Part shown: piece by piece, positions 36,243 through 45,825 of the stretch
Position numbering within the stretch: the first letter of the stretch is position 1
How the letters are laid out: each line of letters starts with the position of its first letter
Origin: CAWJLE01 sp963843645
GTDB taxonomy: Bacteria; Chloroflexota; Anaerolineae; DAOTYC01
NCBI GenBank assembly: GCA_963843645.1
Contig: CAWJLE010000003.1
Span: forward strand, 1,116,001-1,180,000
Direction of reading: 5' to 3'
Length of the DNA: 64,000 nucleotides
The notes under the pieces: generated by a model
Databases searched by the model: none
What the model was told of the DNA's origin: nothing
The model's input: the letters and a program-made list of their open reading frames with translations, nothing else
Translations under genes and position numbers: made by a program

Positions 36243-36269
36243 GGAAAAATCCTTACAAGGAGGGGACGC

Positions 36270-37272
36270 CTATTCTTCGTCTTCGCCGTCGTCGCCGAAC
36301 TCACCGAACGCCCCGTCCAAGTCCCTTCTCGCGGACCAGACGCAGCAGATGCCGCCGGCCGGCAAAGAACTCCGCGCCTGGCTCATCGTGCTCGCCCCGA
36401 GCCGCCTCGATCAGATCGGCCAGCATCTGATCGGTTTCATCGGTCATGAGCTCGGGGTGGACCTCCAGGGCATGTCGGGTCTCGACCCAGGTCGGCGCAT
36501 CCAGGTATTCGTCCAGCTTCGACATGAGATCGCCCGACGGCGCTGCAGCGACCTCCGCAAAGGCCTGGTCCAGGCCCACTTCGCGCGCACGCGCCAACAG
36601 GGCACGATTCTCCTCCAGGAAAACCGCCGCGTCCTTCGCCTTGTCGCCGCGCGCGTCCTCGGCCATGTGGGCCAAAATCCGATCGACGTCGTCGCCAGCA
36701 GCTCCGGATGATCCTCCAGAACGCCCCTGGGCATCGTCCCAGGTGGCCGCCTCGACGAAATCGTACACGACTTCCATCAGTCTGGCTCTTCTCGGCGAAA
36801 GCCGCCTCCAGGCCCACTTCACGGCAGCGTCGCAGCAGGGCCAGGTTCTCCTCCAGGAAGGCCGGGTCGCCATCCTCGGTCGGCTCGCGCCTGCCGCAGC
36901 AGCGTCCTCCAGGCGGGCCTCGGCCTGATCGGTCGTCAGCTCGGGATGGTCCTCGATGATCTGCCTGCGACTCGTCCCACGTGCGTGCCTTCAAGAGCGC
37001 CGCCGACCGCTTCCACCATCTGCTCAGGTGGGCAGGCGCTCAACTGGAGCTGCAGCCTGCGTCACAACGGCTCGCAGTGCGTCCAGCATCTCGAACAGCG
37101 ACTTCTGGCCCGGCCGCGTGCGCCTCGGCGGCGCGCTGGCGGATGCGGTCCAGTCCCTCGATCGCTCAACGAGCAGCGGCGCACGTCGCAGGATCTCCTG
37201 CATGTCCCTCACATCGCCGATGTTGATCAACGCATCGATCGTGGCATCAAGTGAATCGGGTGTTCCGGGCAT
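36270..37272 (-). pseudogene. Frameshifted protein with CHAT-associated-type helical repeats
   Basis: The gene starts at ATG 37272 (MPGTPDSLDATIDALINIGD; GGAAGGTG upstream). It continues through at least five frame changes and ends at 36270 with a run of Glu and Asp. The repeat unit of about 70-75 residues reads: (F/Y)(L/V)EA-TW-(E/D)(S/T/A), then HPEL, a DE-rich helix, FLEEN(R/L)ALL-R-REVGL--AFAE. Two to three copies are present (for example TWVETRHALEVHPELMTDET). Such repeats accompany CHAT protease or TPR proteins in Chloroflexota and Cyanobacteria, but no CHAT domain is present here. It is the first gene of the operon with ligD. Confidence 0.6.
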
Positions 37273-37303
37273 ATGGTCACCTTCCCTTCCTATGCGCATG
37301 GGC

Positions 37304-37333
37304 ATTGTAGCACGCGCACAGGGCTGATGTCAA
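37304..37333 (-). promoter_or_regulatory. Promoter of the repeat protein-ligD operon
   Basis: Minus-strand TTGACA (37333-37328), an 18-bp spacer and TACAAT (37309-37304). Confidence 0.7.
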
Positions 37334-37448
37334 CGAAACTTACGAAATGCGGGAGAATTTCGGACGTCGTGCTCTCTATTCGCGACGCCGGCGTGTCTGA
37401 GGTATAATCACAACGGATTATCCGCGTATTATTCTGGAGGATCATGGA

Positions 37449-38420
37449 ATGGAACGAATTGCAGTCTTAACCAGCGGCGGCGATGCCCCGGGCATGAACG
37501 CCGCGATCCGCGCCGTGGTGCGCACCGGCTTGTAAAAGGGCTATCAGATGTTCGGCGTTCGAGACGGCTACGCCGGCCTCATCGCGGATAAGATTATCCC
37601 GATGGGCGCCCGCGACGTGGGCGGCATCATGCAGCACGGCGGCACGATTCTGGGCAGCGCGCGCAGCCTGGAGTTCAAGACCGAGGCCGGCCGCATGAGG
37701 GCCTTGCGGAACCTCAATCAGCACGGCATCGAGGCTCTGGTCTGCATCGGGGGCAACGGCACCCAGACCGGCGCGCACGCCCTGTCGGAGATGGGCTTCC
37801 CGGTCGTGGGCGTGGCCTCCACCATCGACAACGACCTGTACGGCTCGGACATCACCATCGGCGTGGATACCGCGCTGAACATCGCTCTGGAAGCCATCGA
37901 CCGGCTGAAGGTCACCGCATCCTCGCTGGGGCGCGCCTTCCTGGTCGAGGTGATGGGCCGCAAGTGCGGCTACCTGGCGCTGATGGCCGGCATCGCCGGC
38001 GGCGCCGAGGCGGTGATCATCCCGGAGATCGACACGAATCCCGACCTGATTGCCGATGAGCTGCGGGCGGCCTACGAGCGCGGCAAGCCGCACGCCATCC
38101 TGGTGGTGGCCGAGGGGGCCCACTACAACGCGCAGGCGCTGGCGACGTATTTTGAGGAGCATCAGGAGGAGTGCGGCTTCGAGCTGCGCGTCACCATTCT
38201 GGGCCACGTGCAGCGCGGCGGCACGCCCGGTGCTTACGACCGCCTGCTGGCCACTCGCCTGGGCAACGCCGCCGTGGAATCCAGCGCCGCCGGCCAATAC
38301 GGCGTGCTGATGGGCCTCACCAAGGACGAAATCACCGCCACGCCGTACGATGACGTCGTTACGAAGACGAAGCCGTTGGATTTGAAGCTGCTGGAGATGG
38401 CGCACGTGTTGTCCCGCTGA
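37449..38420 (+). pseudogene. pfkA: 6-phosphofructokinase with an in-frame stop at codon 29
   Basis: This is a PfkA-family enzyme (fructose-6-phosphate to fructose-1,6-bisphosphate). GGAGG lies 8 nt before ATG 37449. The frame reads IAVLTSGGDAPGMNAAIRAV and then TAA at 37533-37535 between RTGL and KGYQMFGVRDGYAG, where the family has an acidic residue (a GAA-to-TAA change would do). After it the frame is intact to 323 codons, with STIDNDLYGSDITIGVDTALN, VEVMGRKCGYLAL and RGGTPGAYDR. The nucleotide-binding block reads CIGGNGTQTG; the usual GGDG aspartate is asparagine. A TATAAT at 37403-37408 precedes it. If the stop is real, only re-initiation at ATG 37548 could give product. Confidence 0.85.
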
Positions 38421-39535
38421 TGCGAGACCCGGACGGCGTTTCCGGATACGTCTGGAAGAGCTGTCCCCACGGGCTCTCTGTCAGCCACCGATCCACCACC
38501 GGCCGGCCGTTGCGCGGATACCAGTAACGGTCGTGGAAGTTCTCGCTGGCAAAGATGAAGATGTTGACCAGCGGGGTGTGGAACAGCAGGTTTTGGAAGA
38601 TCCTTCAAGCGGCGAGCGCCACAAGCAGCATGCCGGTACCCGTCCCCAGATTCACCCCCACTTTGAAACCCCAGCGCTCCTGGGCCACCTCCGGCATACC
38701 CACGATCTCGATCTCGCGTGGGTTGCCCTGGCCCAGGCCGCGCTCGGTGCGCGTGCGCGATGTAGTGAATGCTCATCGGGATCGAAGCCCATCATCATGG
38801 CCGCCACGGCGTCGATGGCCACCTGGTCCGCTGAAGCCAGGATCACGTCCTTCTGGTGCGGGATCAGAGTGCGCGGACCGGCGCCGCTGCCTGCCGTCGT
38901 GCCGTCCATCGTGGCGAACAGACCGGTGTGGATCTCTTTCTGGATCGCCAGCAGATCGACCAGCGTGTCGTGGATCCAGGTGTGAGTGTAGTGCCGGTTG
39001 ACGTTGAGCAGGCCGCCGAAGGCGTTCTTCATCGCGCCCGTCGTCACGGTATAGGAGTGGGACTTCACCGTCGGCAGATGGACGATGTTCTTGCCGAAGA
39101 AGTAATCGGGCAGGTAGATCCCGTCCGGGAAGATCTTGTCCAGCACGGCCATTTTGGCCTTGGGCGTGTACTGGACCCAGGTCATGTCCTTCGGCTCGAA
39201 GTTGTACTTCTTGGGGATGCCGTACTTCTCCAGGACCGGGCCGAACTTGTTGTAACCGGTCGCCCAGGTCGGCGATGGTCACCACCGTCTTGTTGTGGAC
39301 GTTCGACCAGGTCCGCGAAGCCGCTGTTCTTCAGTGCCAGGATCGTCCCCTCGAGCTGCCAGGGCGTCGTGTTCGAGCTGGGATAGAGCAGGTGCCAGCT
39401 GATGTTGTCCTTGATGATCGTCGTCGCTGCCGGATCCAGCGCCTCTTTCATCCCGGCAAGTGCGCACAACCGCTGGTAGTCGTCCAACACCGTCGCCGGT
39501 GTCGTCCGGAGCACGGCTACTTTCGATTTCGTCAT
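38359..39535 (-). pseudogene. DUF362 domain protein broken by frameshifts
   Basis: The pieces follow one another in different frames. The start is MTKSKVAVLRTTPATVLDDY from ATG 39535 (AAGGGG 8 nt upstream). Next come WSNVHNKTVVTIADLG, then TGYNKFGPVLEKYGIPKKY joined to DMTWVQYTPKAKMAVLDKIF and the DUF362 core IVHLPTVKSHSYTVTTGAMKNAFGG. VILASADQVAIDAVAAMMMG follows, and then, after another shift, PREIEIVGMPEVAQERWGFK. A TGA near 38601 interrupts a hydrophobic tail. The downstream limit is uncertain and overlaps the pfkA 3' end. DUF362 proteins often work with iron-sulfur proteins; the function here is unknown. Confidence 0.65.
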
Positions 39536-39687
39536 GAACACATCCCCTTCACCCCAACGTTCTGCGCATTATTCTAGTCCCAACCCTCCTCCGAAGGCAA
39601 ATACGCGGGGGCGCAGCATCGCCCGCCGGCAACATCGACAGGATTTCAGTCCTCTTGAGTCGGCCGATCTGGTAGCACTGGGCGAAG

Positions 39688-40446
39688 TCAACGCACGCCG
39701 GTCATCACCGAAGCTTGCTCGTGAAACTTCTGCCTCTCGATGTCCAGCAGGTGGCTTGCCAGCTCCATGGGCTTCGCCAGAAATGGGGCGTGGCTGGTGT
39801 CCATGGAGTACACCCTGTCGCAAGCGGTATTCGTGTACATCAGCTTCTGAATCGCGGGCGAAATCGTCCGATCGTTGGTGCATCGGATGTACACCCGTGG
39901 CAGGCGCTCGTACTTGTCCGTCAACTGCACCGGGTCGACGAAGAATCGGCCCGATTCCGGCCGGCTGAGCGCCATGGCCCACTCCGCATCCTGGTCGCAG
40001 GCATCGGCCATGAACAAGTCTTTGAAGGCGACGTCTTTGGGCTTCGCCCAGGATTGATCCGCCGCGAACTCTATGCTTTGCGGGATGAGGGACTCCTTGT
40101 CCTGCATGGCGTAGCTGTTGATGTTCTCGCCGTTTCGAAGGAGGAAGGCCGTAAGATACACCAGGGTCTTGACCTTGTCCGGCCGGTACTCGGCCGCCTG
40201 GCTAATGACCGCTCCTCCCGCGCTATGCCCGACCAGGATGACGGGCTCACGCTGGACGTCGAGCGTGTCCACCACGCGATCGACGAAGACATTCAACGAG
40301 AGTTGTGCAAGCGGGGTTGTGTCAGCGCCGTGGCCAGGCAAATCCGGTGCGATCACCCGGTGACCGGCCCGCTGCAAAAACGGAATCACCTTGGCGTTCG
40401 CCCAGGCTCCGAACCACGCGCCATGGATCATTACGAACGTGCTCAC
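39688..40446 (-). CDS. Alpha/beta hydrolase (MenH/salicylate esterase-like)
   Basis: This is a 252-residue alpha/beta hydrolase. The oxyanion region is FVMIHGAWFGAW, the nucleophile is Ser in ILVGHSAGGAV, the acid is Asp in CTNDRTISP and the base is His in MDTSHAPFLAKP. The overall layout (short cap, SHAPF near the C-terminus) resembles plant-type esterase and hydroxynitrile lyase relatives found in bacteria. The substrate is unknown. The start is GTG with AAGGAGAA 7 nt upstream. Confidence 0.88.
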   Translation of the reverse strand: MSTFVMIHGAWFGAWANAKVIPFLQRAGHRVIAPDLPGHGADTTPLAQLSLNVFVDRVVDTLDVQREPVILVGHSAGGAVISQAAEYRPDKVKTLVYLTAFLLRNGENINSYAMQDKESLIPQSIEFAADQSWAKPKDVAFKDLFMADACDQDAEWAMALSRPESGRFFVDPVQLTDKYERLPRVYIRCTNDRTISPAIQKLMYTNTACDRVYSMDTSHAPFLAKPMELASHLLDIERQKFHEQASVMTGVR

Positions 40447-40630
40447 TGCAGATTCTCCTTCTTGACTCGAAACATTTCACTCAAAACGACTCGAGCCGTG
40501 CGCAGCCCCAGCCGGAGCGCGTCTCTGCTCGCTCGAACCGTTGAAAGAAGAAAACCGTTAACGCGTAGTGTAACTGAAGATTCACACGCAATCCAGGATT
40601 CCAGCTTACCGAACTCTGAAGCGTGTCAGC

Positions 40631-41404
40631 TCAGTCTGCGAATTCGGCGACGAGAAAGGTGTGATCGGAGGGGTGTGGCGCGCGGCGGGCGTCCAAATCG
40701 ATCCAGGAGGACGCCACCCGCGCGGCGAGGGGGGCCGTCGCCCAGATGTGATCGATTCGCCAGCCCTGATTGCGCCTCAAAGAGGAGCGCAGACGGTAGT
40801 CCCAATACGTATATTGCTCCGGCTCGGGGTGCAGCTGGCGGAATACGTCCACGAAGCCCCAGGCGCGGATCTGCTCCAACGCCGCTCGCGCGGCCGGGTG
40901 AAAGTCCGAGGCATTGCCGAACATATCCGGCGCGTAAACGTCGACTGGCTCTGGGGCCACATTGAAATCTCCCAGCCACAGCAACGGCTCTTGTGGCGAA
41001 TAACGTCGTCCGAAAAAGTCACCCAATCGCTTGAGCCAATCCAGTTTGTAGGCAAATTCCGCGCTGTCCGTTGCCTGGCCTTGCGGCACGTAAGTATTCA
41101 CCACGGGGATGCCACGAATCTCGGCCCAGATCAGACGTGCCTCGTCAGCGGGGCTGCCGTCCAGACCCCATCCCACCTGCGTCGGCGGCTCGCGGCTGGC
41201 AATGGCGACGCCGTTGCGGCCTTTCTGTCCGCGGAACGCGACCTCGTAACCCGCCATGCGAAAGTCCATGACGGGGAAAGCGGAGTCTTCCACTTTCGTT
41301 TCTTGCAGGCACAGCACGTCCACCGGGTGGCTGCCCAGCCAGCTAGTGACTTGCTCCACTCTGGCCCGAATCGACGCACAATTCAACGTTGCCGCCGTGA
41401 ACAT
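40631..41404 (-). CDS. xthA: Exodeoxyribonuclease III
   Basis: This is a 257-residue AP endonuclease/3'-5' exonuclease of the ExoIII family, active in base-excision repair. Catalytic and metal residues are seen in TLNCASIRAR, LQETKVED, the NTYVPQG segment, WLGDFNVAPEPVDVY, GWRIDHIW and PHPSDHTFLVAEF. It starts 2 nt after the stop of the VTT-domain gene, so the two are co-transcribed. The length is normal. Confidence 0.93.
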   Translation of the reverse strand: MFTAATLNCASIRARVEQVTSWLGSHPVDVLCLQETKVEDSAFPVMDFRMAGYEVAFRGQKGRNGVAIASREPPTQVGWGLDGSPADEARLIWAEIRGIPVVNTYVPQGQATDSAEFAYKLDWLKRLGDFFGRRYSPQEPLLWLGDFNVAPEPVDVYAPDMFGNASDFHPAARAALEQIRAWGFVDVFRQLHPEPEQYTYWDYRLRSSLRRNQGWRIDHIWATAPLAARVASSWIDLDARRAPHPSDHTFLVAEFAD

Positions 41405-41406
41405 CG

Positions 41407-42126
41407 TTACGCCTCCCCGTCATCGCACGCGTCTTGCAGGCAACGCTGGCGCGCCTGACGCACAGTCAAGAAGCGCCAAAGGGCCAGACTGGCGAGGACC
41501 GTCGCCACCGACGCTCCCAGCACCCATGGATTCAAATGCAGGAAACCGCTGTGAAAAGTGCCTGTGATGGACGAGCCAAGCAGAACGAGCGCCACCACCC
41601 CGGGCGTGGAGCCCAGCGCGGTGGCCGCCAAGAACGTCGGCCACGGCACGTCGAGGAATCCACAGAGCATACTGATCTGCTCGTACGGCAGAAAGATGAG
41701 GCGCATGAACACGACTGACTGAAAACTGTTCCTTCGCAGGCTTTCGGTATACTTCTCGATCGCCTGACCCAGCGGGGTCGCATCGAGCAAGTCACGCCCG
41801 ACGTGCCGTCCCAGCAGATACGCTACCAGGGCCGAAAGGCAGTGGCCCCCGATGGCCAGGACGAATCCCCAAAATGGGCCCCACACGTAACCGGCCGCGC
41901 CGGTCAGAAGTCCAGATGGGAAAAATACGAGCGGCTGGATCGCGAAAACGGCAAGGAACAGCGGCGGCCCCCAAACCTCGCGCAGTAGTTCGATCAGGCG
42001 ACGAACCAACGCCAGCGGTCGCAGGTGGCTGTGCGCCGCGAACGCCCAGTACGCCGCCATGAGCGCCAGCCAAAACAGCGCGATCACAAGCTTCAGCCAG
42101 TGCCGCCGCACAAACGTCATGTTCAT
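41407..42126 (-). CDS. TVP38/TMEM64 (VTT domain) membrane protein
   Basis: This protein of about 239 residues has some six helices. The VTT core is visible as FFPSGLLTGAAGYVWGPFWGF, LLGRHVGRDLL and FMRLIFLPYEQISMLCGFLDVPW. Family members (DedA superfamily) are linked to lipid scrambling or membrane stability. The ATG at 42126 is preceded by GAGG; an in-frame start slightly upstream is possible. The gene lies directly upstream of xthA. Confidence 0.87.
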   Translation of the reverse strand: MNMTFVRRHWLKLVIALFWLALMAAYWAFAAHSHLRPLALVRRLIELLREVWGPPLFLAVFAIQPLVFFPSGLLTGAAGYVWGPFWGFVLAIGGHCLSALVAYLLGRHVGRDLLDATPLGQAIEKYTESLRRNSFQSVVFMRLIFLPYEQISMLCGFLDVPWPTFLAATALGSTPGVVALVLLGSSITGTFHSGFLHLNPWVLGASVATVLASLALWRFLTVRQARQRCLQDACDDGEA

Positions 42127-42195
42127 CTCGCTTCGCCTCGACAAAGTCCTGGGTGAACATCTTCTCCTAACCCGCTATTATACTACATATACAAA

Positions 42196-42250
42196 GAACA
42201 TAAAGAATCGCAGGACGGGGCGTTATTACTATCGCGCTCCATCCTGCGAT
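42196..42250 (-). terminator. Intrinsic terminator after the SnoaL-like pair
   Basis: Minus-strand stem ATCGCAGGA... (42250-42233 with 42224-42207, about 16 pairs, one bulge) is followed by TTCTTTATGTTCTTT. Confidence 0.7.
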
Positions 42251-42345
42251 GATCGGCCTCGCTGCGGCCGGGAACGAGGATTTCAGCGAATCAGGATGCA
42301 ATCCTCCCACTGTGTCGCGAGGATTCTTGTTGTCGACTGTTCGTC

Positions 42346-42783
42346 TCACGTCTGGCCGGCTCGCTCCATCTCCGGGATCAACCCGATTTGCTTCGCAAGG
42401 CTCATGGCGTCGAAGACTACCCAATTCTCGGCCAGTCGCCCGTCCTGGATCCGGAATATTCCGCAGGCAGAGGCACTGACCTTCTTGCCGGTCGGCGACG
42501 CGCCCTGGAAGCTCCCCTTGTGCGTCCCGGATAGAGAAAACCGCACCGCTACTCGGTCGCCCTCGGCGATCACGTCTTCGATCTTCAGTTTCATGTCCGG
42601 GAACCCGCCCGTAAGGATGCGCACGAGTTCTTTCGCCCCCTCGTATCCTTGCAGCGGTGTCAGTGCCGGGTCGTGGTTCACCCAATTGCGCGTCACGTAA
42701 TCTTGAACGTTGTCCAGCTTTTGCTCGTTCATGAACTCCTCAAAGAAGCGACGAACCACCTCCCTGTTTTCCAATTGCGTCAT
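42346..42783 (-). CDS. SnoaL-like / ester cyclase family protein (copy 2)
   Basis: This is a 145-residue protein of the NTF2-like SnoaL group: NREVVRRFFEEFMNEQKLDN, PLQGYEGAKELVRIL, FPDMKLKIEDVIAEGDRVAVRF, GTHKGSFQG and ACGIFRIQDGRLAENWVVFD. Such proteins form a cone-shaped barrel and include polyketide cyclases as well as many proteins of unknown role. AAGGAGG precedes the ATG. It is a tandem paralogue of the next gene, 25 nt away, and contains an insertion (SFQGASPTG) lacking in the other copy. Confidence 0.88.
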   Translation of the reverse strand: MTQLENREVVRRFFEEFMNEQKLDNVQDYVTRNWVNHDPALTPLQGYEGAKELVRILTGGFPDMKLKIEDVIAEGDRVAVRFSLSGTHKGSFQGASPTGKKVSASACGIFRIQDGRLAENWVVFDAMSLAKQIGLIPEMERAGQT

Positions 42784-42808
42784 CTCGGTAACCTCCTTGC
42801 TACGCGAG

Positions 42809-43228
42809 TCACGTGCGGTCGGCCCGCGCCACGTCCGGAACGATCCCCAGTTGCTTCTGGACAGACATGACGTCGAACACAGCCCAGGTCTCGGCCACTC
42901 GCCCGTCCTCGATGCGGAAAATCCCACACCCTGAGGCGCTGACTTTCCTGCCCGTCGCCTGATGAGTCCCGGTAAACAAGTAGCGGACGGCAACCCGGTC
43001 ACCCTCCGCAACGATGTCATCGATCTTGAACTTCATGTCCGGGAATCCGCCCGCCGCCACGGTGCGCACCAATTGCCTCGCGCCCTCGTATCCATGCAGC
43101 GGCGGCGTCGAAGGGTCGTGATAGTCCCAGTCGCGAGTCACGTAATCCTCGACGCTGCCCAGCTTCTGCTCATTCATGAACTCCCCAAAAAAACGCCGTA
43201 CAGCCTCCCGGTTCTCCTGCGGCGTCAT
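42809..43228 (-). CDS. SnoaL-like / ester cyclase family protein (copy 1)
   Basis: This is a 139-residue NTF2-like protein, clearly homologous to the downstream copy along its whole length: NREAVRRFFGEFMNEQKLGS, PLHGYEGARQLVRTV, FPDMKFKIDDIVAEGDRVAVRY, GCGIFRIEDGRVAETWAVFD. The pair arose by tandem duplication and is probably co-transcribed, ending at the terminator near 42200. Reaction and substrate are unknown. About 200 nt upstream are empty of genes. Confidence 0.88.
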   Translation of the reverse strand: MTPQENREAVRRFFGEFMNEQKLGSVEDYVTRDWDYHDPSTPPLHGYEGARQLVRTVAAGGFPDMKFKIDDIVAEGDRVAVRYLFTGTHQATGRKVSASGCGIFRIEDGRVAETWAVFDVMSVQKQLGIVPDVARADRT

Positions 43229-43431
43229 CTCTCCACATCCTCCGTTCCTGGTGCGCCTGCTTTTGAGCGGAACGCGTGACCCCGGACCGTCGCTTATTCA
43301 CAATAGCGAATGACGATAACACACGCCTTGAGCGGACACTGTGAATCTGATTACCATAACAAGTCAACTCGGGCCATTTTCGCGCGTTTCGAGGAGATTC
43401 GAGACGTTGAAATCCGACGGAGTTTGCGCCG

Positions 43432-44619
<1,188 letters not shown>

Positions 44620-44639
44620 ACACAACTCCTATGAAGCAG

Positions 44640-44765
44640 TCAGCGATCAGCCGTCGGTTTGTTCGTTGACTGCACCGGCGCCGGGCGTGGACACCGACGG
44701 TTGTTGCCAGGATAGCCGATCGCTGATGCTGGTTGCGGATCGCGGATCGCTGATCGCCGTCCGCC
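44640..44765. repeat. Degenerate GCGATC-rich words and inverted repeat
   Basis: Words such as GTCAGCGATCAGCC, CCGATCGCTGATGC and GCGGATCGCTGATCGCC are clustered between rlmI and the EamA transporter stop codon. CCGTCGGT at 44650 pairs with ACCGACGG at 44692. It is the same word family as 27205-27260. Confidence 0.5.
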
Positions 44766-44770
44766 CTCTC

Positions 44771-45715
44771 TCATTTGCTGCGAACCTGTACCGCGACGAT
44801 CGCACCGACGATGATCAGCGATCCAATCAGCTGCATCCGGCTGAGGCGCTCTCCCAGGGCCAGGAACGCGGCAATCACTGTGAACACCGGCTCCAGCGAG
44901 ACGATCAGGCTGGCCATGCTCACCCGCATGTACCCCAGTCCAAGCAAGTACAGCCCATCGCCGATCAGCGTGGGCACAATTGCCAACAACAGGAGGTAGA
45001 GCCACGCGCGCGGATCCGCGCTGACCGCCCATATCGGCTGCGCCGGACCGTGCCCCAGCAGGGTCATGACTCCGGCCACGGCCAGCAGCGCAAACGAAGC
45101 CAGCGAGCAGACGTACACCGTCGTCGTCCACGAATTCAATCCCCGCCGCGAAGCGGCCTTGCCAAACAGGCCGTATACGGCGAAGCCCAGTCCGCCGGTA
45201 AGCCCAACGAGGATCTCTCGCGGATTCCAGCTCACCGAATGAGAGCCGATGATCTCGGCCACCAGCGCGCAACCGACGAGCACTCCGCCAATCGCGGCGA
45301 TCATGCGCCAGCCGAGCGGCTCGTCGAACAGCTTCCACGACACCACGGCGACGAACGCCGGCGCCGTATAGGCCAGGACCGTGGCGATCGAGGCGCCGTT
45401 GTAGGCGACCGAGTAGGTCCACACGACCTCTACCCAGGCCAATCCCAAAACGGCGAAGGCCGTCAGAAAGAGCAGATCGCGCCGACTGACCCGCAGCACG
45501 GCCGGTCGCACCACGATGAGTATACCCACCAGGATCAGGCCGGCGAGGAAGTCACGCCAAAACGCCACCCACAGCGGCGAGGCGCCGGCCGTCCGCGTAA
45601 GATACCCGATGAGCACCGCACTGCTCGCCCACATCACCGTCGCCACGGACACGACGAGATACCCCTGCCGGCTGCCCGAGCCCATCGCCCGCCGGCCTTG
45701 CTCCGATGTCGTCAT
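44771..45715 (-). CDS. EamA-family (DMT) membrane transporter
   Basis: This is a 314-residue protein with ten predicted helices arranged as two EamA repeats. Repeat 1 ends in a helix with GASIATVLAYTAPAFVAVVSW, and repeat 2 has RVSMASLIVSLEPVFTVIAAFL, the usual helix-four signature. GERLSRMQLIGSLIIVGAI closes the protein. Members export amino acids or metabolites; the substrate cannot be read. GGGAGGACGA sets the ATG at 45715. An upstream extension is not hydrophobic and lacks support. Confidence 0.9.
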   Translation of the reverse strand: MTTSEQGRRAMGSGSRQGYLVVSVATVMWASSAVLIGYLTRTAGASPLWVAFWRDFLAGLILVGILIVVRPAVLRVSRRDLLFLTAFAVLGLAWVEVVWTYSVAYNGASIATVLAYTAPAFVAVVSWKLFDEPLGWRMIAAIGGVLVGCALVAEIIGSHSVSWNPREILVGLTGGLGFAVYGLFGKAASRRGLNSWTTTVYVCSLASFALLAVAGVMTLLGHGPAQPIWAVSADPRAWLYLLLLAIVPTLIGDGLYLLGLGYMRVSMASLIVSLEPVFTVIAAFLALGERLSRMQLIGSLIIVGAIVAVQVRSK

Positions 45716-45825
45716 TCGTCCTCCCAGGGACAACGTACGTGCGGCCGATAGGTTGAGAATCCCTGGACCGCCGCAGAGACTTCCGCACAACAGTATCAGA
45801 GTCTTAGCTCGTTTGCTTATGTAAA

